Origin: Siphlonurus alternatus
Taxonomy: Eukaryota > Arthropoda > Insecta > Ephemeroptera > Siphlonuridae
DNA: 64,000 bases
NCBI GenBank assembly: GCA_949825025.1
Contig: OX463786.1
Span: 13,239,309 to 13,303,308, forward strand
Direction: 5' to 3'
Made by a program: the position numbers and the translations under genes. Every line of letters starts with the position of its first letter. Position 1 is the first letter of the stretch. The notes below the pieces were generated by a model, which had not been told where the DNA came from, ran no database searches, and saw only the letters and a list, made by a program, of their open reading frames with translations. Below, piece after piece: positions 55,430 to 64,000 of this stretch.

Positions 55430-56800
55430 CAAATTTTGAAGCGAATCTGTCTTATCAGTTTTGTGAAAACTGAAGTAGAAGTTTAACATTGGCCTTATGG
55501 ACGAAAACCGGAAATGAAGCTGTTGTAAGAAAACTGCAAGACTGAATTTGCTCAAACCATAAGCGATTAAGTTTTAGAACATTCTCGATTTTTTAAAATT
55601 TATTTCAATCGATTCGTTTGCAGGGAAATATTCTTTGACTCCAGCAGTAACTGAGATTCATCGTTATGAACTTGAAGCTCGAGGCGGGGTAATATTTAAA
55701 GATAAGGGAGGGAAAGGATGGTTTTAAATTATCACACCTTCAGTTAATGCTGAGGCATGTACTTGCATTTCATTGGCATTTCCATTTCCCCATCCTTTTA
55801 CTTTTCTTATAAAAAAGCATATAACAATATAATTAAGAAAACAGCTTGACACACACAAGCAATTAAATTAAGTATATACTTTATTTTTTATTGGTGACTC
55901 AGCGTATCCCGCAGTGTGATGTCAACTTTTTTTTATCAGTACCTCGTTGTGTCAACTTACAACTTGACACCAATAACATGTGACCTCCAGTATATACCAA
56001 GACTTCGCACTACCGTTCAGAATATAGTGCTCTTCATTGTCGCCCGAGCATGTGTGGCTTAATTGTGCAGAGTATTTATAAAATTAAATAGTCAAATTAA
56101 ATTCACGTTCCCTTCGGAAGTATAGGCAAAATGATAAGATTTTTGACGGGACTTTGTAATCAATTTAAATATTTGCGATTTTGTTATACACAAGTTCAAT
56201 GCTTGAAAAAAGTTTGAAAAATTAAAAATAAAGGCAAGGATTAAAAATAATTACATCATGCAAATTAATTTGACTGCATATGCTTTAAATATAGACACGA
56301 CTGTAACTCTCTTCTGTATGTAATAAAAAACAAAACCAAAACCTACATTTTTTTTTCTTACAAGTTCCGTTTGGGAAGTAGCAAGTAGCTGAAAGTGCAA
56401 TGTTTTCGGTGATTTTATCAATATTTCAAGTATAAAAGGTCGCAGCGATTGATATATTTAACAACTTTTATTAATTATCTGATGTCATTGCGCTTCGAAC
56501 ACTTTCGCCGATATCTTGGAGAACGGAGGAGAAATTTTACTATCGTGGAAGCCACGCATGTGTGTGACGTCATATTCTTCTTTGGAAGAACCAATAAAAA
56601 ACTTGCATTTAAAGAAATGTATCTTTTGATTCGTTCTCCTAAAGCGAATGCTTCACCACTAAAACCAGCGCCTGCGTCGATCATTCTTGCCTCTTAAATA
56701 AACAAAAACCAGGGATAAATTTTAATAGTTCAAAATTTGACCACTATGTAATTCAAATGACAAATGGGGGCGCTACTGTACAAACAAATTTCTTATTTGG
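55430..56800. other. No gene seen; small inverted repeat
   Basis: An 11-bp inverted pair (ATTCTTGCCTC at 56682 and GAGGCAAGAAT at 56801) may mark a tiny MITE. ORFs at 56449-56697 on both strands are unsupported. Confidence 0.35.
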
Positions 56801-56819
56801 GAGGCAAGAATAATCTATA

Positions 56820-57147
56820 TATGCTGATGGAGTCTGTCACGCAAGCACGTGTTGATGTATCTTGGCTCTCGCGAGGGAGGTGCTAAGTTTTTATCAGACC
56901 ACGTTAAGACGAGCTCCGAGCTCCGTCCCTACTTTTCCACGTGTAACTCGGCATACAAAAGTGACTGTTGTCACACGAGTACGAGTTTATACACGTGACT
57001 CTCACGCGAGCTGCTCAGTGTACTTCAGAGCGTCGTGTGGACAAGACGTGTAGCAGCGCTGGCAGAAACACAAGCTCGTGGAGATCGACGCTTTTAGAAC
57101 ATCAGCTGTTGAAGGCGTTCTCAATACAAGGCCAGTTGTGGCAGACA
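56820..57147 (+). promoter_or_regulatory. GC-rich promoter and possible first exon
   Basis: About 330 bp of CpG-containing, mixed-composition sequence within AT-rich flanks, with several CACGTG or ACACGTG motifs (near 56847, 56938, 56993) and CTCGCGAG. It ends in GCAGACA followed by a consensus donor GTAAGTTA (57148). Short upstream ATG frames are present, but no long start frame, so the exon would be mostly untranslated. The rest of the gene is not visible to the right. Confidence 0.35.
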
Positions 57148-57718
57148 GTAAGTTATTATAACATTTTTTGTAAGGGTTATTAGATCTGCATGTATAATTG
57201 TGTAGAAATTGTCTTTGTTTATATTATGGTAAAATTACTCTCGAACGAGCTTATTATTATGATGTTACGACGAGTATGCGATTGAAAATTCTAATTCCTC
57301 CCAAAAATGAACTAATTTTGAATTTATACATACTTTTTTTTTTTTTAAAGCTTCCAAAGAAATTTATAATTTCTATAATATACCTGCAGTATTAATTAAA
57401 ACTATACCTGACAAGCGTGTATATTATAAATATTATTATAAGGACTACTTTTTGTCATAACAAAAGCTGGTGTCTCAAAAAAGTTTCATCAATCGCGCCG
57501 TGATCATGTTATTCAAGAATTACCAATAATCTTACAAACGTACTGTAAGTACCGAGCGATTCGAGTTTTAAAATGATTATCTTTGTTTTTTGGTATAGTT
57601 AATTTACGCTACAAATATATGCACTTTACTGTATAACGGTGCAGCATGCAAAGACGATGCAATTGTATATTATTCGTTGAAAAGTTTCTTACTATAATAA
57701 AAAATTATATCAGATGCA

Positions 57719-57720
<2 letters not shown>

Positions 57721-57745
<25 letters not shown>
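57721..57745. repeat. (TA)n microsatellite
   Basis: About 12 TA units followed by AAATATTTAAATATTTAAAT. Confidence 0.9.
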
Positions 57746-57750
<5 letters not shown>

Positions 57751-58477
57751 TTTAAATATTTAAATATATATATCTACACAACATATTATGACAATTCATA
57801 AGAAAAAGTTTTTACTAAAACTTAATATTGAATATATTATGAATAATGCATTATTCAAGCTTCTATATTTTATTTTATTTAAAGTAAAAAATACTACTTT
57901 CATTTAAGCTACATCTCGAAACGTTTCGGCAGTAAAAAATGAAAGACCTCTTGCTCTTATTTTATCATCACAAGTTATTATTATTTTCTTTCTCAGTGAA
58001 AATAAAATAGTAAACAAAACGTGACCAGAAAATTAATAATATTGATTTTTAAAAATAAATTGCATGAAATTGATAATACTGTATTCAAATAATGTAACAA
58101 ATAAATATTTAATATTATTAGTGGAATAATTCAGATATAATTATATTTTTAATGATTATACCATACTATATAAAATGATGCCAAAAGTTCTTTGCACTAT
58201 ATATATTATATTTGATTATATTTTAAAAGTAACTTGCCACATGGCATAAAGACAAACTTTAGAACTGCAGTTGTAAAAAATATGTCAGATTTTTTTCATC
58301 TATTTTTAGTGCGTCCTATTTTTTTCAAACTTTGCGTATACACTGAAAAATAGCTATAAATAGGAATCGTTACTATCGTAAGGGTTGTCTTAAAGACTGC
58401 TCTTATCAAGCGTTATCATTATGTGTCATCAGATAAATTATTTAGAAAGCTGCAGAGCTTACTTCTCATAGGGGGAA

Positions 58478-58875
58478 TAGTGGACAACCTAACTTACTTT
58501 TTAATTGCATAATTAAATGTCATAAATGAATGATAGGGGTATATATAGTGCCAAATTATATACATCTCTGATTCTTTTAAGATTTTTTTCCCCTGGGGGA
58601 AAAAGTTAAAATTCATTAAAACTTATTTAAAAGTGCAGCCATATGCACGCCTTCTTGATGCATTTTGTCTTTTAATAGGAGGATAAGGCGCAAACACTTT
58701 TATATACAATATAGGCCGGAGCTGTGAATGGCTGAACTTTTAATAAAAACTATGTAAAAATAGTTCCCTTTGACTCAGAAAATTTTTAATCAATTCAATC
58801 AATTTAATCAATTAAGAGTGGCATAATTTGGTGCCCTGTAATGCAATTATAAAATTCATATAATGGTTGTCCATT
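58478..58875. mobile_element. Family E element, degraded copy
   Basis: Ends TAGTGGACAACCTAACTT and ATGGTTGTCCATTT retain the family-E termini. Inner matches include GTGGCATAATTTGGTGCCCT. The palindrome is worn, so this is an old copy. Confidence 0.6.
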
Positions 58876-59427
58876 TTACTGTATATATGTAAATATATAA
58901 TACATGATTACTATATAATAATTGTAAACAATTTGATTAGAGTATTACAGGCTTCGATTGCTATATTTTCTTTCTCAGTGTAAAGAAACTACAGATGTAT
59001 AAAGATGCTAAAAAAAAAATATCTCTATATCCCCCCACAAAGGAGCCGCATTTCATGTGAGATGTCAGCGGTAATCCGGCGGACAAAAACTCCCATTCTA
59101 GGTTTAAAAACGTTTTCTTTCTGTGCTAGACAGATCGATTTAAAATAAGTTGAGGTAAACCATGTGAGTTCTCAACGCATTAAGGTTGAATTTCCTATTC
59201 TTTAGTACAGAAATCAATAAAATATTCGTGAGAATAATACCTTGATTGAAGTGTCTTCTCTACAATTTCTATCTTTATGTGATCAGAATAAGATTTAAGA
59301 AATTAGTCGTATATTTGTCAGATGAGTTCAAAATTGATGTTTTTGGATGTTCTCAAGTTTCAAAATTGTCAAATAATATATATAAATCACCATGCTGCAG
59401 TGCATTAAAAAAATAGTGACACCAATT

Positions 59428-59743
59428 TAATGGACCCTGCATGAATTTTTTTTTTGCAGCAATGAATATAGGGTGCTAATTATTATGCTACTCTGAATTT
59501 TTCAGATTTTTTTGAGTCCCGGAACTATTTTTATTGAAAGTTCTATAAGTTTAGTTGGCACCCCTGAATCCTTAATAAAAAGGATAGGGCCTATTGACGC
59601 CTCCAGGGGGTGTGGCCAAAATTTCAATAATTGTTTAAAAATAGTTCTGAGACTAAAAAGATCTGAAAAAAATCAGAATAGCATAATTTGGTACCCTCTA
59701 TTCATTTCTAAAATAAAAAAAAAATCATGCAGGTTGTCCATTA
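59428..59743. mobile_element. Palindromic MITE family E, copy 4
   Basis: TAATGGACCCTGCATGAA and TCATGCAGGTTGTCCATTA at the ends. Core GCTACTCTGAATTTTTCAGA and centre CCTCCAGGGGGTGTGG are shared with copy 2 at 23951. Confidence 0.78.
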
Positions 59744-59895
59744 AGTTATACCTCGTATATAATTGACGATATCCTAAAAATAAATATATTTCATTGAAGG
59801 GACAATTTAAAAAAGAAAGGCCCTGGAAAGGTCCCTAGTTGCTCCTATATAGCTGCCCCCATGTTAAATCATTGTATCTTTCATTATTTTTGTCA

Positions 59896-59897
<2 letters not shown>

Positions 59898-59929
<32 letters not shown>
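59898..59929. repeat. Poly-A tract
   Basis: About 32 A. A similar run lies at about 60431-60459. Either could be a retroposon tail, but no element body is recognised upstream. Confidence 0.9.
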
Positions 59930-59932
<3 letters not shown>

Positions 59933-60426
59933 AATTAACACCAGCGAGGCGCTGCGTTACATTGACATTTCAATCACATGTCTGCATCCAATCAGACGTA
60001 AAAAAACTTTGTGATTTTTCTTTTACGGCTTAACCTCAATCGCTGTTACGATTCAGCGACCATTCAGATTGATTAATATTGACTGAAAGAAATTGGTCTT
60101 GTTGACATGAAATCCATAAAATAAGTTCCATCACTTAATTCTGTTTGACTTTGAAGATGTGTGTGTTTAATATAGATAAATTGACGGGGGGTAATATTGT
60201 TATAATGAAGTCATTCAATCATGTGAGCGTAATGATTGAGTTTCAGTGTTCATTTAGTATAATAAACTATATATATGGTGATAAATTATAACACCGACCA
60301 AACTGATTAAGTTTCTACGGTTTATTTAACTTTTAAGGTACTTCCAGGATATATTTCAAGAAGTCACTTTCTTTGCATCATAGCTTCATTTTCTACACGT
60401 ATTTTCACACACAAAAAATTCTTTTT

Positions 60427-60461
<35 letters not shown>

Positions 60462-61019
60462 TTAAAACCATAATATAATATAATATATTTTAAAACTTTT
60501 TTGCTGTCCAGCAATGTTGTTTCAACATTAACTAATTAATATTTTTTAAGCTCCCGTAAAATGAATTCATGAATTCAGTATAAACTATCGATTTTTCATT
60601 TCAAATATAATTTTATATAAATATACAATCATACTATTTAATATATTAAGTAATGTTAACTAATTTCAAAACATTAAACTTTACTTTAATTATATTACAC
60701 GTACATTACAACTATCATGAATTTCTGTACTTTAGTTCAGTGTTTAATGATATCTTCTGTACATAAACTCTCGTGGACCTGAATATTTGAATGTGTTATT
60801 TAATCACCATGCATGGCAGCAGTTGTGTAACATCGCAAACTGTAAACATCAGTGTAATAAATTACGCCACGTGGATTAAACAGTTTAGACATTGACCCGG
60901 TGAACTGCGAGCAAACATTCGGGAGCGCTGGCTGGGAGCCCAAATGGCGAACAGATACACTCAAATTTAGTTGAGATTCCCCCCGGAACTAATGGGTTTC
61001 TGGTCTTCCTACAGTAAAA

Positions 61020-61540
61020 TTTACATTACATTCCCTCCGGAAGTATGAAGTTTGTGGCTATTCTGATTGCAATTTACTTTCGAAACCTTGCATAAGTTTT
61101 TAGAGTAGAAATACTGACTGCTGTGTAAAATTGCAACGCGAAATACGAATAGGAAGGTCAGAAAACCTACATTTTCGGCTACTTCCGAAGGTAATATCAA
61201 GGAAATTTGACTGTACAATCAAATTAATTTTATATTCCGGAAGTGAGAGATTTCCGTCCGTCCTTTTTGTATTTGAAATTTTTGCAACGAAGTTTGTAAT
61301 TCAAGTATTGCTTTTTTGCAATTAAAATTTCAAAATTTATTCATGAACACAGGAATGCTGAAAACTTCTCATTTCCGGTTACTTCCGACGGTAATATCAT
61401 ATAAATTTGACTATATATTGCAATTTTACACATTTATAAGTACTGCATATCCATCTGTAAAGTCTTTAAAATGAATAAAAAACTGCATACCTTCAGCTAA
61501 TTCCGAAGAAAATATTAATTTAATTTGACTGTACATTAAT
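61020..61540 (+). repeat. Degenerate direct repeats with ACTTCCG motif
   Basis: GGCTACTTCCGAAGGTAATA (61177), GGTTACTTCCGACGGTAATA (61377) and AGCTAATTCCGAAGAAAATA (61495), each followed by AATTTGACTRTA, are imperfect direct copies at irregular spacing. A lone related block (GGTTACTTCCGATAATC) is at about 31593. Confidence 0.55.
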
Positions 61541-61559
61541 TAAAATGATCTGCCATTTA

Positions 61560-62140
61560 GAGTATTTATTTGTATTGTGTAGATAGGGAAAATCGTTTCA
61601 GGGAATGTTGTTGTAGATACTTACAAGCTAGATGAGGTGTTGTAATTATGGCATTTATACATAAACATAACACATCTATAAAATTTAACTTATATAAAAA
61701 TGCATCTTTAAAGAGTTTAAAGGTTTAAAGCCATCATTTTACAAAGTTTTTATGTAATTATGTCATCAAGTAAAATTTTTATACATACAAAATAAATTTT
61801 AGAAGAAATTTAATAAATAATAAAAACAGATTAATTCCATTTTTTTTTATGTATTATAATATTTTTTAAATATTAATTTTTTACCTAAAATTTTATTTTA
61901 TGTTCTGAAAAAATTATATTATATTATAATGTTTTTTTTTTTTCACAAAATACATTATTCATGCAAATAATCTCATACAAAAATGACAGTAGTTTTCATA
62001 TATTGAATATACAAAAAATTCTCGGAAAACAAAAATATATATAAACGGTGTATCGTGCATGAATTTAATATGATTTTAGTTTGTCTGTGTCATTATGTTG
62101 GAAAAAGAGAACAATCTATAATATATGAAGTTTTAAAAAA
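61560..62140. other. AT-rich DNA, nothing recognised
   Basis: No supported gene or repeat structure. Confidence 0.4.
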
Positions 62141-62145
62141 AACTG

Positions 62146-62340
62146 TAAGAAAAATCGATAATTTCCCTCTTTGACAGGTAAACAATAAAAATCTTACACC
62201 TATATTACAACAGCAAGACCAATATTGATATAATTAACGTACGGTAAACAGACTACATGATACTAGAACTGAATGACAATAAACCAGACCATACCGCCTC
62301 ACTGGCTTCTATTGTTTGTTATCGATTAGTGCTGTAACAG
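62146..62340. repeat. Interspersed repeat J, copy 2
   Basis: Inverted relative to 51683-51874 and very similar along its length, both ending near the TATCGATTAGT block. Class unknown. Confidence 0.7.
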
Positions 62341-63190
62341 AGCTTGCCAGCCAGTTAATTTGGTAATTACCTTCTTTGTGCATACATAATCTACTCAATG
62401 ACGTCATACATCAGGATTATCTGCAAATTTAACAAACAACAATTGTTGTATTGATGTTCGTTTGTTCATATTAACAAATATATTATACATTACTTTTCTA
62501 GGGCAGTATGTTAATTATATAGTGTTATTTTAATTAAGTATTTTTTTAATTAGTCAGATCATGCCGTTTATAAGAAAATTGTGATATAGTAGATATATTT
62601 ATTGGATAATATATTAAAAAATAGCTGTTTTTGCAATTTTTTTAATAGAATTTAAGGATGATCCATATGTTTATTTGCGTTGAAAAACTTAAAGTGGAAT
62701 AAATTTAATTGAATGATGAAGTAGCAACTGTATTTCACAAACTTGTGAGTAAAAATATAAAGCAACAAGAAAATGGGAGTTTTGATCATAAAACAATATT
62801 TACCTCACTGTTATTTTTTCCTCCTTTCAATTTTTTTACCAGTGAGAAATACTGTATATTTACTCTATTAAATATAGGTTAATGTTTAATCATAGTTTAT
62901 TATAGTTACTACATTGACATTATATTTATATAATATAGAATAGTATGTGTATTATCAATAAATATGATAATAATAATATCCTAAAAATAATAATTAAATA
63001 TGAATGATTAACCTATTGTAAATAATATTTCCCTCTGGTTTGAATAAAAAAACGGAATAAATTTATGTTATTACTGTTCGTTTACTATCTTATATTTATG
63101 GTATATTCTGTGACTGATGTGTACACTCCATTGAAATAAAAATGTACATCTTGGGACAATCAAACCGTTAAAACTGTTTGATTTGCTTAA
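62341..63190. other. AT-rich DNA, nothing recognised
   Basis: One TGACGTCA near 62399; no ORF, TIR or tail. Confidence 0.4.
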
Positions 63191-63191
63191 A

Positions 63192-63515
63192 GAGGTGGTG
63201 TGCATTGATCAAGTCTTGTTAGATCACCGAAGTCAAGCAACTTCAAGCTGTTAAGGTGACCATTTCAAGCAAAAATTACGCAACCTTTCTAGGGTTATAA
63301 TTCGTCTCGCTTTCCACCCAGTGCAGTGATGCACTTGTGTGTGGTTCCCACGCTTTTTAGACATCACAATGCATTAATTAAAAAAAGTAGAGAATGTCAA
63401 TCCAAACTGAGGTTTTCCACGGTTTCCTTCAGTTTCAAACAAGACGCTTAAAAGTTTTTTTTTCTACACATTACCCACCTCGAGCTTCAAAGCTCATAGG
63501 GTTGTATTACTGGAA
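63192..63515 (+). mobile_element. 5S-derived SINE, third substantial copy
   Basis: Head TGTTAGATCACCGAAGTCAA, body CCACCCAGTGCAGTGATGCA, core AACTGAGGTTTTCCACGG and tail AGCTTCAAAGCTCATAGGG. Several small deletions compared with 43932. Confidence 0.8.
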
Positions 63516-63665
63516 AAAAATATGTATAAATATATGCAGATTTGAGATTTAGGGAGTTATTATGAAGAACACTCAGTCTATAGCCATACATACGAAGAAC
63601 GAGTTCACAAACTGTGTGACAAAAAACAGAGTAGGGGTAATTTTAGTAATGTCCCGAGATGTACA

Positions 63666-63841
63666 CAGGCGCGGATCCAAGGGGGGGGGGGGCGATGGGG
63701 GCGATCGCCCCTCCCAAAAGGTCCCAAAATACATTGAAGGTGCTACCACCCCCCACCCGTCGCCCCACCCTCCCACCCCAAATTTAACATTGCGGGATAG
63801 GGCACCGCCCCTTCCAAAGCCGCGCGCTGGATCCGCCCCTG
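63666..63841. mobile_element. hAT-like MITE with perfect 8-bp target duplication
   Basis: CAGGCGCGGATCC and GGATCCGCCCCTG end the 176-bp element. GATGTACA flanks it exactly on both sides (63658-63665 and 63842-63849), which fixes the borders and supports hAT membership for the family at 30977 and 32905. The interior is G- and C-run rich. The overlapping ORFs on both strands are not genes. Confidence 0.9.
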
Positions 63842-64000
63842 GATGTACAATGATCATACATAACTCGGAGCACTCTCAGACACTAAATAAGTTTACCCAA
63901 AGACTGATAAAAAAAAAATACTGTGAAAAGTCAAAAATGGTACATGACATCATATTATAACAGACGTTGAACAAATAAGTTTCTTTTTATTATTGAAGCA

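Noticed and set aside
63562..63960. Overlapping 132- and 94-codon ORFs on both strands, proline/glycine rich
   Set aside because: They read through the G- and C-runs of the hAT-like MITE at 63666-63841, whose borders are fixed by an 8-bp target duplication.

Overview
This is a eukaryotic, AT-rich, intron- and transposon-laden window, probably from an arthropod. Two host genes can be read with confidence, both on the minus strand. One is a trissin-type neuropeptide gene, a six-cysteine peptide known mainly from arthropods, with coding exons at 30422-30452 and 21258-21604. The other is the first ten coding exons of a cytosolic aconitase / iron regulatory protein 1 gene (IRP1/ACO1) between 20624 and 11242. 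All splice junctions of both genes keep frame. IRP1 exits the window on the left: residues 1-399 are present, and the rest, including the Fe-S cysteines, is not found in 1-11241, so intron 10 exceeds 11.2 kb.

Weaker evidence supports three plus-strand transcription units. The first is a possible non-coding transcript at about 5340-7345 behind three CCAAT boxes spaced exactly 22 bp apart. The second is an unrecognised gene or genes, with a start exon at 28126-28165 inside the trissin intron and a terminal coding exon at 38078-38231. The third is a GC-rich promoter or first exon at about 56820-57147 ending in a consensus donor.

Most of the rest is mobile DNA, dominated by fold-back (palindromic) elements. 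Layout: 1-2527 truncated fold-back element G1; 2640-4050 another palindromic element; 7346-9555 a cluster of TTAA-flanked fold-back elements (families A, B, C) nested in and abutting one another; 9555-10390 a truncated LINE; 11.2-20.6 kb IRP1, whose introns carry SINE, LINE and MITE insertions; 21.2-30.5 kb trissin, whose 8.8-kb intron holds MITEs, LINE ends and an ORF1-only retroelement; 30.6-40 kb MITEs and AT-rich DNA; 40-44.3 kb 5S-derived SINEs and a candidate solo LTR inside an older retroposon; 45.9-50.1 kb full-length fold-back element G2 with four nested insertions; 50-64 kb further MITEs, tRNA- and 5S-derived SINEs, microsatellites and low-complexity DNA.

Several insertions can be proved within the window. 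G1 is the unoccupied counterpart of G2 for a mariner element (TA duplication) and for a 178-bp palindromic element. The opposite arm of a palindrome shows the empty TTAA for another insertion. The main novelty is the TTAA fold-back cluster: related elements with exchanged ends, insertion exactly at each other's TTAA boundaries, and a tandem array with a chimeric middle copy. All identifications rest on reading by eye without database searches.
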